From: Sphingomonadales bacterium
Lineage (GTDB): Bacteria; Pseudomonadota; Alphaproteobacteria; Sphingomonadales; Sphingomonadaceae
Direction of reading: 5' to 3'
DNA: 64,000 bases
Assembly (NCBI GenBank): GCA_012032285.1
Contig: JAAURJ010000002.1
Location: 62,001-126,000, forward strand
The position numbers and the translations under genes were made by a program. Of the stretch, positions 32,564-42,675 are shown piece after piece. Below the pieces are notes generated by a model. It searched no databases. It was not told the origin of the DNA and saw only the letters and a list, made by a program, of their open reading frames with translations. Positions within the stretch are counted from its first letter, which is position 1. The number at the start of each line of letters is the position of its first letter.

Positions 32564-32636
32564 GACCTTTGATCCAATATGTTGAAATGCAAAGCCATAG
32601 CTTGCGCGACTCATCTGATTATGTTGCTATAGTCTC

Positions 32637-32948
32637 ATGGTCATAAGGAAAAAGAAACCGAAGGCGCTGCAACCCATAATCGTGCCCTTTGTTGCATTGC
32701 TCGCATTACTGGGCATTGCTTCCTATGCCTTATTGGGGCCGACAGGGATCATTGCGTGGACAGATTACCGCGCAGCCTTAAATGACCGCACAAAAGAGCT
32801 TGCTTCGCTGGAAAAGGAACGCGACGCCCTGCGCAACCGGCAACGTTTGCTGGATCAAGACAATGTAGACCCCGACTATGCGGGTGAGTTGATGCGCAAG
32901 GAATTGAATGTTGTCGCACCCGATGAAATCGTTGTTCCGATGAAATAA
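32637..32948 (+). CDS. Septum formation initiator family protein (FtsB/DivIC-like)
   Basis: A 103-residue single-pass protein. After a short basic cytoplasmic end comes a membrane helix (residues about 13-37). Then comes a coiled coil rich in heptads (DYRAALNDRTKELASLEKERDALRNRQRLLDQDNVDPDYAGELMRKEL). The order and size match FtsB, which works with FtsL and FtsQ at the division septum. The position between eno and pdhA is the usual one in alphaproteobacteria. Confidence 0.85.
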   Translation: MVIRKKKPKALQPIIVPFVALLALLGIASYALLGPTGIIAWTDYRAALNDRTKELASLEKERDALRNRQRLLDQDNVDPDYAGELMRKELNVVAPDEIVVPMK

Positions 32949-33064
32949 TCAAAAAACTTGGCAAAGCAGCAAAGCCGTATCGTAAAAGCCCTTTTCACAA
33001 GCGATTTTTTGACTAGGCGATTGCCAAGACCATGACGATATGAGTGTAAAAAGAGGATAATCAA

Positions 33065-34147
33065 TTGGCCAAGGCTCCTGCCAAAAAAACAACAACAGCT
33101 GCGACAAAAAAAGCGGCTGCCATTTCCGGCGATAGCGCCCTTCATAATCGCGAACGCCCCGAAGCCCCCAAACCTTATAAGGCAACTGCAGAAGAGATGC
33201 TGTCCTTTTACAAGGAAATGCTGCTCATCCGCCGGTTTGAGGAAAAGGCTGGGCAGTTATATGGTTTGGGACTGATAGGCGGTTTTTGTCATCTTTATAT
33301 CGGACAAGAGGCGGTGGCGATTGGTCTGCAATCCGCGCTGACCCCCGGTAAGGATAGCGTGATCACCGGGTATCGTGACCATGGGCATATGCTCGCTTAT
33401 GGCATTGATCCCAATATCATCATGGCCGAACTGACCGGGCGTGCGGCAGGTATTTCGCGCGGCAAGGGCGGTTCGATGCATATGTTTTCAACAGAGCATA
33501 AATTTTATGGTGGGCATGGTATTGTCGGAGCGCAGGTCTCCTTGGGTGCTGGCCTTGCCTTTAAGCATAAATATTCCAAAGATGGCGGCGTATGCCTTGC
33601 CTATTTTGGTGATGGCGCGGCCAATCAGGGGCAGGTTTATGAAAGCTTCAACATGGCAGAATTATGGAAGCTGCCGATCATCTTTGTGATTGAGAATAAC
33701 CAATATGCCATGGGCACCAGCGTGAACCGCGCATCGTCCGAGGATCAGCTATATCGCCGCGGTGAAAGCTTCCGCATTCCGGGCATTCAAGTGGACGGCA
33801 TGGATGTTCTGGCTGTTCGCGGCGCTGCCGAAACAGCGCTGGAATGGGTGCGCGGCTGTAAAGGACCAATTTTGCTGGAAATGAAAACCTACCGCTATCG
33901 CGGGCATTCCATGTCTGATCCGGCCAAATACCGCAGCCGTGATGAAGTGCAGTCGATGCGTGATAACAGCGATCCTATTGAACAGGCAAAGAAACGCCTG
34001 CTCGAAATGGGCGTATCCGAAGAATCAATCAAAGAGATTGATAAGGACATAAGGGCTGTCGTGAGTGAAGCCGCCGATTTTGCGGAAAATTCCCCCGAAC
34101 CCAATGCAAGCGAATTATATACTGATATTTTGGTGGAGCAATATTGA
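33065..34147 (+). CDS. pdhA: Pyruvate dehydrogenase E1 component, alpha subunit
   Basis: Thiamine-diphosphate-dependent decarboxylation of pyruvate, together with the beta subunit. About 360 residues. A lysine/alanine-rich N-terminal tail ([17 protein letters not shown]) precedes the catalytic domain. The thiamine-binding motif is [33 protein letters not shown] carries the phosphorylation-loop region found in E1-alpha proteins. Start at 33065 is TTG, with AGAGGATAA upstream. The stop overlaps the pdhB ATG (TGATG). Confidence 0.95.
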   Translation: MAKAPAKKTTTAATKKAAAISGDSALHNRERPEAPKPYKATAEEMLSFYKEMLLIRRFEEKAGQLYGLGLIGGFCHLYIGQEAVAIGLQSALTPGKDSVITGYRDHGHMLAYGIDPNIIMAELTGRAAGISRGKGGSMHMFSTEHKFYGGHGIVGAQVSLGAGLAFKHKYSKDGGVCLAYFGDGAANQGQVYESFNMAELWKLPIIFVIENNQYAMGTSVNRASSEDQLYRRGESFRIPGIQVDGMDVLAVRGAAETALEWVRGCKGPILLEMKTYRYRGHSMSDPAKYRSRDEVQSMRDNSDPIEQAKKRLLEMGVSEESIKEIDKDIRAVVSEAADFAENSPEPNASELYTDILVEQY

Positions 34148-35502
34148 TGGCCGTCGAATTAAAAATGCCGGCGCTGTCGCCAACTATGGAAGAGGGCAGC
34201 CTGGCCAAATGGCTGGTAAAAGAAGGGGATGAGGTCCGTTCCGGCGATATTCTTGCCGAGATTGAAACGGATAAAGCAACCATGGAATTTGAAGCGGTGG
34301 ATGAAGGCGTGATTGCCTCTATCCTGATCGCCGAGGGAACCGACAATGTGAAAGTTGGAACCGTGATTGCGATGATTGCCGCCGAAGGAGAAGATGCGAG
34401 CGCTGTGGCTGCTCCTGCGCCCGCCGCAGAGCCGGTTGTGACGCAGGCTGCTGCCGTACAGGTTGCGCCGCCGTCGCAACAAATGTCAGTTGCCAAATCC
34501 GATCCCGCCATCCCCGCAGGAACAGCGATGGTGACGCTGACCCTTAGGGAGGCTTTGCGTGATGCCATGGCCGAAGAAATGCGGCGCGAGGAAAATGTCT
34601 TTGTCATGGGCGAAGAAGTCGCCGAATACCAAGGTGCTTATAAGGTTACCCAAGGCCTGCTCGATGAGTTTGGCCCAGACAGGGTGATCGACACACCTAT
34701 TACCGAATATGGTTTTGCTGGTATCGGCACTGGCGCGGCGATGGGCGGCCTACGCCCCGTGATCGAATTTATGACCTTCAACTTTGCGATGCAAGCGATC
34801 GATCATATTATCAATAGTGCGGCCAAGACCAATTATATGTCCGGCGGCCAAATGCGCTGTCCTATCGTATTTCGCGGCCCCAATGGTGCAGCGGCTAGGG
34901 TGGGTGCGCAACATAGCCAAAATTATGCGCCTTGGTATGCCAGTGTCCCCGGTTTGATCGTCATCTCCCCCTATGATGCGGCGGACGCAAAAGGGTTAAT
35001 GAAAGCGGCGATACGGTGTGAAGATCCGGTTGTTTTCCTTGAAAATGAGCTACTTTACGGGCGCAGTTTTGAGGTGCCCGATATGGATGACTATGTCCTG
35101 CCCATCGGTAAAGCGCGGATCATGCGTGAGGGCAGTGATGTTACGATCGTCAGCTACTCTATCGGAGTTGGCATGGCATTGGAGGCGGCCGACATTTTGG
35201 CTGGCGAAGGAATTAGCGCCGAGGTGCTTGATCTACGCACCATCCGTCCGCTTGATAAAGCCGCAGTGCTACAAAGCCTTGCCAAAACCAATCGTCTGGT
35301 GATTGCCGAGGAAGGCTGGCCAGTGTGTTCTGTCGGTAGCGAGATTATTGCTATTTGTATGGAAGAAGGCTTTGACGACCTTGACGCACCGGTAATTCGG
35401 GTGACCAATGAAGATGTCCCTATGCCCTATGCTGCCAATTTGGAACAGATGGCGCTGATTCACCCTGCAAAAATTGCGGATGCTTGCCGAAAGCTGTTTT
35501 GA
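34147..35502 (+). CDS. pdhB: Pyruvate dehydrogenase E1 component, beta subunit with lipoyl domain
   Basis: 451 residues in two parts. Residues 1-80 are a biotinyl/lipoyl domain with the modifiable Lys43 in [12 protein letters not shown]. An Ala/Pro-rich linker follows to about residue 125, and then the E1-beta transketolase-like domain ([34 protein letters not shown]). The lipoyl-E1-beta fusion is an alphaproteobacterial trait. The E2 and E3 genes are not in the window. lipA, which would supply the lipoyl group, lies at 60280. One-base overlap with pdhA. Confidence 0.95.
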   Translation: MAVELKMPALSPTMEEGSLAKWLVKEGDEVRSGDILAEIETDKATMEFEAVDEGVIASILIAEGTDNVKVGTVIAMIAAEGEDASAVAAPAPAAEPVVTQAAAVQVAPPSQQMSVAKSDPAIPAGTAMVTLTLREALRDAMAEEMRREENVFVMGEEVAEYQGAYKVTQGLLDEFGPDRVIDTPITEYGFAGIGTGAAMGGLRPVIEFMTFNFAMQAIDHIINSAAKTNYMSGGQMRCPIVFRGPNGAAARVGAQHSQNYAPWYASVPGLIVISPYDAADAKGLMKAAIRCEDPVVFLENELLYGRSFEVPDMDDYVLPIGKARIMREGSDVTIVSYSIGVGMALEAADILAGEGISAEVLDLRTIRPLDKAAVLQSLAKTNRLVIAEEGWPVCSVGSEIIAICMEEGFDDLDAPVIRVTNEDVPMPYAANLEQMALIHPAKIADACRKLF

Positions 35503-35509
35503 TATGATA

Positions 35510-35539
35510 ATTTCGGGTCGGCCCACACCGACCCGAAAT
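35510..35539. terminator. Strong hairpin between pdhB and the Tad-like genes
   Basis: A perfect 12-base stem, ATTTCGGGTCGG (35510-35521) with CCGACCCGAAAT (35528-35539), and a six-base loop, seven bases after the pdhB stop. No long T run follows on either strand. It lies between convergent genes and probably serves both. Confidence 0.7.
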
Positions 35540-35556
35540 CACCGCTATATTATAAA

Positions 35557-36306
35557 TTAAACAGTGCCCAAGCATTTGTCTGGCGTTACGCCAGTGCTGC
35601 TATAAATACCTTCCCCGCCGGAAGGGCCAGCATAGTCGCGTTTATCTCTAACCACCATCGACGCGATTTGGGTGATGTCGCGGTCTGTAAGCTTTGTAAA
35701 ACCGTTCAATATCATTGGACGGAAGAAATAGTGCAGTTCGACAAACATCAATGCACCTTCTGGCGGTGGTGTTACTTTGCGCAAGTCAGGTCCTATGCCT
35801 TCGTCAAATGTATCACCTACATGACCATAAGTGGAAACATAACGGGTTGCCGTTCCTGAACAACGTTGCCAACGAATACGATATTCGGGATCATCATCAT
35901 CAAAATCCGCAACCTCTTCCACGCTTGATAATATGATCCTTGCATTTCCGCGGATGGAAGGCACTTTGGTGATGGGATCAATGTAAGTATGATTTCCCGA
36001 AAGCGCAATTCGGTCCCCTTCACGCAGCGTGCCTTCAAACACGTCCATCACATCCAATTCGCGGATACGCTTTTCGGAAAGAGCATTGCCTTCCCCCATA
36101 CGCGCAGCACTATCGGCAGTGTGAATGGCGATCTGATTTAACTGCATATTGATAGAGGCAAAATTTGCTACCTCTACCCCGCCAATGGTCAGTCCCATAA
36201 AGAAAGGCAGCGATACAGCAAATTCCACGAGTGCAAGCCCGCTTTCATCCTTTTTTACAGAGGATAGGAATTTTGAAATGCGCGTAAATTTCGATTTATG
36301 TGTCAT
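35557..36306 (-). CDS. TadE/TadG-like pilus assembly protein
   Basis: A 249-residue protein. A basic N-terminus is followed by the TadE-like start DESGLALVEFAVSLPFFMGLTIGGVEVANFA (about residues 20-50), with the glutamate and single membrane helix typical of TadE/TadG pseudopilins. The rest is a periplasmic domain with two cysteines. ATG at 36306 (MTHKSKF) overlaps the upstream gene by 11 bases. It is the last of three related genes on the minus strand and probably acts in the envelope as a minor pilin or assembly factor. Confidence 0.78.
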   Translation of the reverse strand: MTHKSKFTRISKFLSSVKKDESGLALVEFAVSLPFFMGLTIGGVEVANFASINMQLNQIAIHTADSAARMGEGNALSEKRIRELDVMDVFEGTLREGDRIALSGNHTYIDPITKVPSIRGNARIILSSVEEVADFDDDDPEYRIRWQRCSGTATRYVSTYGHVGDTFDEGIGPDLRKVTPPPEGALMFVELHYFFRPMILNGFTKLTDRDITQIASMVVRDKRDYAGPSGGEGIYSSTGVTPDKCLGTV

Positions 36307-36919
36307 TACAGCTTCCAATAGTTGCGCTTGAATATTTCGATTGTTCACCATATGGCTGGTTGGCGAGAATGGAGTTGGAATTCAGGGTTACTTTTTCCGG
36401 CAAACCGATTAAATTCGCCATGGGGAAAAGGCGTGGATAGGTTACCGTCACCTTAATGATAACAACATCCTTTGCGCCGCCTTGTCCGTCGTTACCGCCG
36501 TCCTCGTCCCATACGCCGTTGTTGTTTTCATCGATAAACTGCTCACCATTATCGCAAATTCCATTATAGGGTATGCTATCTGTCCAGTTTTCCGGTTCCG
36601 CTGCCGCCGCATCGGTAAAGGTTTTATAATAGCGGCGCACAGGTGTGACCGTTGCGGATGGCGCAATCTGTTGAATCTGTTTCCGCAATTTCGTGTCAAT
36701 CTTTGCTTGCTCGCTGACCGTAGCCCCATCATCAAGCGCAGAGGACCGGGCAACAGTTTGCATAGCGCCATCAAGAACGGAGCGGACATAATAGCTATGG
36801 CCCACATCCATAACCCCCATTAGCATAATGCTAAGCGGCATAGCGATAAGGCCGAACTCCATGACACTGGTGCCATCTTCATCGGATTTCAGAGCCTGCA
36901 ATGATTTCAGTCGCATCAT
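36296..36919 (-). CDS. TadE-like pilus assembly protein
   Basis: A 207-residue protein with the TadE signature DEDGTSVMEFGLIAMPLSIMLMGVMDVGHSYYVRSVLDGA near residues 13-52, a membrane helix and an exported C-terminal domain. The latter has a DENNNGVWDEDGG stretch (about residues 127-139) that looks like a calcium-binding acidic loop. It starts 11 bases after the TadG-like gene's stop and overlaps the next gene, so all three are one unit. Confidence 0.78.
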   Translation of the reverse strand: MMRLKSLQALKSDEDGTSVMEFGLIAMPLSIMLMGVMDVGHSYYVRSVLDGAMQTVARSSALDDGATVSEQAKIDTKLRKQIQQIAPSATVTPVRRYYKTFTDAAAAEPENWTDSIPYNGICDNGEQFIDENNNGVWDEDGGNDGQGGAKDVVIIKVTVTYPRLFPMANLIGLPEKVTLNSNSILANQPYGEQSKYSSATIGSCNDT

Positions 36920-36930
36920 GTCAACCCTCC

Positions 36931-39129
36931 TTATTTGGTTAGCCTGAGGAAGGAAATATTGTCGGCAATACCCTTAAATTCACGGACCAAATCTTCAACA
37001 GAACTTGCCTGAATATATTTGCCGGAACTGGCACATTTTTCTAGCAAGGCTTCATTATCCTCGTTAACTCCGCCGCCATAGGATACCACCCAAAGGCTGG
37101 TATTAGGCATGGCTTTGATCTTTGCACAAAGCGCTTGTGTCCGAGCATTAATGTTCGACACTAAGAAAGGAGCCGTTGGCGCACTGCCAGTGCTGGATTG
37201 GCGCCGGTCATACCAATGAAGGCCAAAAGATGCATAATCACTATGACTATTCGTACTATTACCTGCACCCGCAACGGCGTCACCATCGGTCATGAATATG
37301 ACATGGCGTTCGATAGTATCGGTGGTCGGCGCGAAATAGCCGGTTGGCGAAATCAAGCGCGCACCCCATAGCAGACCTATATCATGATAGGTTGTGCCAC
37401 CAATAGTCAGGTCATTGATATAATTTTTGAAATTGGTGACGTCCGCTGCAGTGCTGTAAGTACGCGCTTTGCGCATTGCCGTTGGACACACATTCCATCC
37501 GCCGTGCGTTGGCATTGTGATACCCCAATCTTTATCAACAATAACCTCATTGGTTGTCTTTGTTGACGAACGGGATTTATTGCCACTGCTATCGGTATTA
37601 ATGCCATAGCGTATATACAGCATATCTTTCAAATGCGGTCCCCAAAGAGTAGCGGGATTTGAAGGATCGGGTGCAAGATCTATATTCATATCCAAAGCAT
37701 CGCTGGGGGTCGGAATCCAATCATCCGATGGGTCGGAATCGGTGATGCGATGGGTTTGGCGTTCTTCTATACAGCCGCTCCAGTTTATTGTTTTATTCGC
37801 GCCATCCGTCCCGATTGGGAATGATGCGCTGCTTCTCCATGCATTGTTATTAACATCCTTGAACCCAGATACATTGAAAGTAACTGGCTTATACTTCCAT
37901 CCTGCAAATTCGGATATATTCTGAACATTCCATGTAACTGGCGTCGTTGTTTGGGTCCAGATTGTCGTTGTCGTGGTGCCATTATTTTTGCTTTGCAGGG
38001 CGCAGTAATAATTGCTCCGGCTGTCAATCGCCTTTGTATACCTATATTCTGTGGTCCCATTACTTTGGATCGTCCGATATGTCTTGGTTACCGTCGATGC
38101 CGGATAGGTGACCGGATCGGGTGTTTGCGACCATAGAGTTGTCGTGCTTGTACCATTTACGGTCGAATTGGGTGGATTGGAATAGCTATCGCAATTGCCC
38201 GTTTTCGTGCTGTTATACAGCCAATTATAGTTTGTTCCGTTAACTGTTATATCGGCATATGTGAAGTTCCACCCGCCGCCACCATTTGTGTTCGAGGACC
38301 GGTTGGTTTCTACAGGTGTGCTTTCAGTGCCATATGATGGCGTATTACCGACCACAGTAGACGTTTTATAATAGGCTTCGCGTGATTGATATGTCCAGGT
38401 GTCAGCCAGCGCATTCAGCGGCAACACATCGCGTGCATTAACATTTAGCGAATAAGGCACAAACCCAAAACGAAGCGATGCCGACGGTGCGTTGGCGGTT
38501 CGTGGATCTTCGGTTTCACCGCAATCATCAGGGTCGACATCATCAATATTTTGTTTCGCGAGCGCTTCATAGAAGCATTTTACCGCCGTACGCAGCCCGG
38601 CAATTTTTGTCGTAGAACCACCAGGGGCGGGATCACCCATTGATCCTGTGGTATCAAGGACAAACATGACGTCGGTATTGGGAATGCGCAGGTCGGACTT
38701 GCACTCAACCGTTATTTTGCGCTGCCCTTGGCCCAGAGCCTTCATCAATGTCATATCAACTTTTGCTGAAGCGGTGCCGTTGACCGCGCCGCCCGATTCT
38801 GTAAATACCTTGGTCAAATCGGTGGTGCCATAGGCGCCGCTTTCAAAATTCTGGTCGAAAATCAGCTGCGCCTTTTTATTGGCCTCATAGTCGTCATCCG
38901 CCCATTGCCCAAGCCCCATTTGCTTGCGCCCCATGAGCGAGCCGGCATCACAAGCCGCTTGCAATCGGGATTGAACAAGGTAAATGCGCCCCATATCGAC
39001 GCTGCCGCCGATTAAGCCTATCACGGGAATAACCGCCGCCGCCATGATTGCAATTGTATTACCGGCCTCATCACGCAATAAACGCGATAGGAAACCACTA
39101 TGCTTTGCTACGTTTTTTTGATCGGCCAT
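36931..39129 (-). CDS. TadG-like protein with split VWA domain
   Basis: A 732-residue exported protein. Residues about 18-60 are the TadE/G-like anchor (RDEAGNTIAIMAAAVIPVIGLIGGSVDMGRIY). A von Willebrand A domain begins with the metal site DTTGSMGDP near residue 158 and resumes late (HVIFMTDGD and SLWVVSYGGG). Between these lies a long Thr/Asn/Ser/Tyr-rich insertion containing two imperfect repeats, NGTSTTTLWSQTPDPVTY and NNGTTTTTIWTQTTTPVTW. Such proteins assist Flp/Tad pilus assembly or adhesion. No tadA/cpaF, pilin or secretin gene is adjacent. Confidence 0.8.
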   Translation of the reverse strand: MADQKNVAKHSGFLSRLLRDEAGNTIAIMAAAVIPVIGLIGGSVDMGRIYLVQSRLQAACDAGSLMGRKQMGLGQWADDDYEANKKAQLIFDQNFESGAYGTTDLTKVFTESGGAVNGTASAKVDMTLMKALGQGQRKITVECKSDLRIPNTDVMFVLDTTGSMGDPAPGGSTTKIAGLRTAVKCFYEALAKQNIDDVDPDDCGETEDPRTANAPSASLRFGFVPYSLNVNARDVLPLNALADTWTYQSREAYYKTSTVVGNTPSYGTESTPVETNRSSNTNGGGGWNFTYADITVNGTNYNWLYNSTKTGNCDSYSNPPNSTVNGTSTTTLWSQTPDPVTYPASTVTKTYRTIQSNGTTEYRYTKAIDSRSNYYCALQSKNNGTTTTTIWTQTTTPVTWNVQNISEFAGWKYKPVTFNVSGFKDVNNNAWRSSASFPIGTDGANKTINWSGCIEERQTHRITDSDPSDDWIPTPSDALDMNIDLAPDPSNPATLWGPHLKDMLYIRYGINTDSSGNKSRSSTKTTNEVIVDKDWGITMPTHGGWNVCPTAMRKARTYSTAADVTNFKNYINDLTIGGTTYHDIGLLWGARLISPTGYFAPTTDTIERHVIFMTDGDAVAGAGNSTNSHSDYASFGLHWYDRRQSSTGSAPTAPFLVSNINARTQALCAKIKAMPNTSLWVVSYGGGVNEDNEALLEKCASSGKYIQASSVEDLVREFKGIADNISFLRLTK

Positions 39130-39206
39130 ATTGGTCGAGCCCCTGTTGGTTACATAAAGTCACCGTCGGTCATAGTCTTGCCATGGTAATCAAAGCGCCA
39201 AAGGAG

Positions 39207-39225
39207 ATGGTTACCACAATCTTTA
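39207..39225 (-). promoter_or_regulatory. Candidate CtrA binding site
   Basis: On the minus strand TAAAGATTGTGGTAACCAT, pointing at the TadG-like gene whose start is 78 bases downstream. Seventeen bases are identical to the site ahead of the chemoreceptor-like gene at 15209-15227. It fits TTAA-N7-TTAACCAT with a few mismatches. CtrA commonly controls pili and chemotaxis in alphaproteobacteria; binding here is inferred. Confidence 0.42.
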
Positions 39226-39262
39226 CCTTGATTTTGCGCAGTTTTCCGTTTCGAAGGCCAGC

Positions 39263-39886
39263 ATGAAACTGGATTTGGAAGCCTTAAGCCCGCCGAAAAG
39301 GTTGGCCGTCGCTTATACTCCGCGCACTATAAGGGCGAATTTTGCGCTGCTGTTGCTTTTCGACTCACGCCTTGGAGAGATAGTGCAGCGGACAAGCGAG
39401 CCGTTGATTGGACAGATGCGACTGGCGTGGTGGCGTGATGTACTTGCTAAGCCTGCCAAAGACCGGCCATCGGGTGAACCGTTAATTGCGCTGCTAAATG
39501 ATGTAGATGCGCCGGTTGTCCATGAAGCTATGCTCCATATTCTATCGGGCTGGGAAGAGTTAATCGCTGCGGAGCATTGGGAGGAGATGATATTGCGCCG
39601 CCATGCCACATATCGTGCAACTGGATTGTTTGAATCTTATGCCAAATTATCGGCAGCAATAGGCGATAATGAAACCATAATTGAAACAGGTGCACGGTGG
39701 GCATTGACCGATTGCTTGCACTATTGCGCTACACAGGAACAATATGAAGCTGTCAAAAAATGGTCATTGGAACCGAAAAAAATCCAATTGGTTCGTGAAT
39801 TGCGGCCATTGTCCATATTGGCGCGATCATCGGCGGGCAATATATGCGGTTTTTCCCTTTTATGGCACGCCTTGACGGGGCGATAA
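39263..39886 (+). CDS. Squalene/phytoene synthase family protein
   Basis: A 207-residue helical protein with MRLAWWRDVL (residues 51-60), the substrate-binding helix of the squalene/phytoene synthase fold. The catalytic DxxxD aspartates of true synthases are not evident, and the protein is shorter than those enzymes (about 280-300). It resembles the NDUFAF6-like branch, linked in eukaryotes to complex I assembly. A carotenoid or hopanoid role is therefore not supported. Divergent from the TadG-like gene over 133 bases. Confidence 0.68.
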   Translation: MKLDLEALSPPKRLAVAYTPRTIRANFALLLLFDSRLGEIVQRTSEPLIGQMRLAWWRDVLAKPAKDRPSGEPLIALLNDVDAPVVHEAMLHILSGWEELIAAEHWEEMILRRHATYRATGLFESYAKLSAAIGDNETIIETGARWALTDCLHYCATQEQYEAVKKWSLEPKKIQLVRELRPLSILARSSAGNICGFSLLWHALTGR

Positions 39887-39928
39887 TATTCAGTGCAGAT
39901 GAACGCTTGTTCGGATGGAGGCGGTGCA

Positions 39929-40396
39929 ATGAATAGGTTTCTGGCGGGCGGTATTGCGGCTTTGGCGCTTGCTGGCGGTGGACTGTTGTTATGGCAAACG
40001 CAGGCACAGCAGGAAATGGAATTGCCGCCACCACCACCACCCGGCGAAGAAGCTGCATTAAACCTGCCTGTCGCCGCCGATGATGCGCCGTCATTTGGCC
40101 CTGCGCCGCCCACGCCGCCCAAAGCCGCAAAGGCAAGCCGCGAAGAATTGCGCTTCAACCGTTATGACCGCAACCGCGACGAAATTATAACGCGAACCGA
40201 GATGATGAGCAGCAGGACCAACGCCTTTAAGAAACTTGATAAGGACGGAAATAATCTTCTGACTTTCGAAGAATGGGCGGCGGCAACATCAGACCGCTTT
40301 GCCAAAGCCGACAATAACCATGACAAAAAACTGACCCGCACAGAATTTGCGCAAACCCGGCCCAAGCAAAGCCCAAAACCGAAATGCAAATGTTAA
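39929..40396 (+). CDS. EF-hand domain protein with membrane anchor
   Basis: A 155-residue protein. An N-terminal hydrophobic helix (FLAGGIAALALAGGGLLLW) acts as anchor or signal. A proline-rich linker (ELPPPPPPGEE) follows. Then there are three calcium-loop-like motifs: DRNRDEIITRTE, DKDGNNLLTFEE and DNNHDKKLTRTE. The middle one matches the EF-hand consensus best. The C-terminus is basic and ends PKPKCKC. ATG at 39929 has a GGAGG ribosome site. It probably binds calcium in the periplasm; the partner is unknown. Confidence 0.72.
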   Translation: MNRFLAGGIAALALAGGGLLLWQTQAQQEMELPPPPPPGEEAALNLPVAADDAPSFGPAPPTPPKAAKASREELRFNRYDRNRDEIITRTEMMSSRTNAFKKLDKDGNNLLTFEEWAAATSDRFAKADNNHDKKLTRTEFAQTRPKQSPKPKCKC

Positions 40397-40416
40397 TCAG
40401 CCGTTTGGGCATGACC

Positions 40417-41763
40417 TTATGTGTCGTGCAGAACCGCTGCATTACTATGGATCCAATGCAGCAAATCGTCCCGTGCGCGTGCCGTTAGCGCCTTTTTGCG
40501 TTCCTTTTTGTGCACCCGCCCATCCAACGGCGCAAACAAGCCGAAATTGACATTCATCGGTTGATAGTGGGTCGGATTTGCATCCCCAGTAATATGCGCC
40601 AATAATGCCCCCAGCGCCGTTGTGGACGGCGGGGAGGCGATCATCTGACCGTTAATTTCGGCAGCAGTCATTATTCCTGCCATCATGCCCACCGCTGCGC
40701 TTTCGACATAGCCTTCGCAGCCGGTAATCTGTCCGGCAAAACGGATATGCGGAGCCGATTTCAGACGCAGTTGCCGGTCGAGCAATATCGGTGAACGAAT
40801 AAATGTATTGCGGTGTAGCCCGCCAAGCCGGGCAAATTCTGCATTTTCCAGCCCCGGTATCTTGCGCAACAAATCGGTTTGTGCGCCATATTTCATCTTC
40901 GTCTGGAACCCGACAATATTCCAAAGGCTGCCCTGTTTATTATCCTGACGCAATTGCACCACGGCATGGGCCCGCTTTCCGGTTTTGGGATTGGTAAGAC
41001 CTACCGGTTTCATCGGACCGAAACGCAGCGTATCTAGTCCGCGGGACGCCATGACTTCGATCGGCATACAGCCTTCGAAATAGGGTGTATCCTTCTCCCA
41101 CTCCTTAAAATCCGCCTTTTCACCGTCGAGCAGGCCTTGGTGGAATTCCAGATATTGCTCTTCATCCATCGGGCAATTGATATAATCCTTGCCTTCGCCC
41201 TTGTCCCAGCGGGATTGGAACCAAGCAATATCCATATTGATGCTGTCAAAATAGACAATTGGCGCAATCGCATCAAAAAAGGCGAGCCGGTCCTGTCCGG
41301 TTTTGTCGATAATGCTCTCGGCCAATTGCATCGCCGTCAAAGGACCGGTGCTAACAATCACATGGGAGGCATCCGGCAGGCTATCAATCCGTTCCCTGAT
41401 AATTTCGATATTGCCATTCTCTTTCAGCATCGTCTCAACCGAAGCAGAGAATATATCACGGTCCACGGCCAGCGCTGACCCTGCCGGAACCTTTGCAATC
41501 TCCGCCGCCGCCATGATGACGGAGTCCAGATCACGCATTTCCTGATGAATCAAGCCAACGGCATTATTTTCGGCATCATCACTGCGAAAACTGTTGGAAC
41601 ATACCAATTCGGCCAGCCCGTCTCCCTGATGTGCGGGTGTGCTATCGCCGCCGCCACGCATTTCAGATAGCCGTACCTTAATACCGCGTTTTGCCAATTG
41701 CCACGCCGCCTCGCACCCTGCCAGACCGCCGCCGATAATATGCACTTGATAATCTTTACTCAT
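40417..41763 (-). CDS. trmFO: Methylenetetrahydrofolate-tRNA-(uracil-5-)-methyltransferase TrmFO
   Basis: Folate/FAD-dependent methylation of U54 in the T-loop of tRNA. 448 residues. The FAD-binding motif is [12 protein letters not shown] at residues 8-19, and the family motif [12 protein letters not shown] carries the conserved cysteine near residue 51. [13 protein letters not shown] and [16 protein letters not shown] are characteristic. ATG at 41763 (MSKDYQ) is preferred over an upstream extension. Frame intact. Convergent with the EF-hand gene. Confidence 0.95.
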   Translation of the reverse strand: MSKDYQVHIIGGGLAGCEAAWQLAKRGIKVRLSEMRGGGDSTPAHQGDGLAELVCSNSFRSDDAENNAVGLIHQEMRDLDSVIMAAAEIAKVPAGSALAVDRDIFSASVETMLKENGNIEIIRERIDSLPDASHVIVSTGPLTAMQLAESIIDKTGQDRLAFFDAIAPIVYFDSINMDIAWFQSRWDKGEGKDYINCPMDEEQYLEFHQGLLDGEKADFKEWEKDTPYFEGCMPIEVMASRGLDTLRFGPMKPVGLTNPKTGKRAHAVVQLRQDNKQGSLWNIVGFQTKMKYGAQTDLLRKIPGLENAEFARLGGLHRNTFIRSPILLDRQLRLKSAPHIRFAGQITGCEGYVESAAVGMMAGIMTAAEINGQMIASPPSTTALGALLAHITGDANPTHYQPMNVNFGLFAPLDGRVHKKERKKALTARARDDLLHWIHSNAAVLHDT

Positions 41764-41822
41764 GCCGCTGCCGGTAACAAAGAAACTTGCCAAGGAACAG
41801 ATGAAAGCGGCAATAGTAGAAA

Positions 41823-42675
41823 ATGACTTTTGCCCTGACTTTAAATGATCAGCAGATTATTCAGCGTCCCGTGCTAACCCCGCCGCCTTTAACGGTGAAT
41901 AAATATGACCGGGGCTGGGCAATGATTTTCAGCGGCCCTGCATTGCGCACAGGAGCGTCGCGGCTAGCGGCACAGGCGGCATTGGCGGTCGGCGCGGGGT
42001 TGGTCACTATTATCGGTCAGGACGATGCACTGCGCGAACATTCTGCCCATGTGACGGCGATCATGCTCGCCGAACGTAGCCCCGATTTGCAAGCGGTTGA
42101 CAGCCGCGTAACCGCGCTCGCAATCGGTCCCGCCTATGGTGCCGGGCCTACAGTCCGCAGTGATGTGATTGCTCTGGCAGGACAGGGGCGGCCAATGGTG
42201 CTGGATGCGGATGCAATTACCGTTTTTGCAGGGACATCGGAAACATTGTTCGCCGCGATGCATGATCAGATAGTTATGACGCCCCATGAAGGTGAATTTG
42301 CAAGGCTATTCCGTGACATAGACCTCACTGATCGGCGTCATGCCGCCTTGGAGGCCGCCAATAGGGCAGGGGCGGTCATTGTGTTAAAAGGTGCGCAATC
42401 TATCATCGCGGCCCCTGATGGCCGCTATGCTATCAACACGCACAGCTCACCTTGGCTTGCGACTGCCGGGTCGGGCGATGTGCTGACTGGGCTGATCTGC
42501 GGAATCATGACACAAGGGGTGGACAGTTTCCGGGCTGCCTGCTGCGCCGCATGGCTGCACGGCGAGTATTGGCATTCGGGGAGGGGCAGGCTTGACAGCA
42601 GATTTGATGATAAAGCACATCCCCTTTGTATTGAAAGATATTATGGTTGCTGAACAAGAGCAGGGGGATGGATAG
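41823..42675 (+). CDS. ADP-dependent NAD(P)HX dehydratase domain protein (frameshifted near 3' end)
   Basis: Repairs hydrated NAD(P)H, using the ribokinase-like C-terminal domain of the YjeF/NnrD family. The epimerase domain is missing, so this is a stand-alone dehydratase of about 283 residues. Visible motifs are [33 protein letters not shown] and [15 protein letters not shown]. One extra base near 42567 disturbs the end; removing it gives [16 protein letters not shown] and a stop at 42673-42675, directly before the ATG of the next gene. The usual GGxxGYxGA loop reads SGPALRTGA, a deviation. Confidence 0.82.

Noticed and set aside
39263-39886. Carotenoid or hopanoid synthase function for the phytoene-synthase-like protein
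   Set aside because: It is short, lacks clear catalytic aspartate motifs and has no pathway neighbours.
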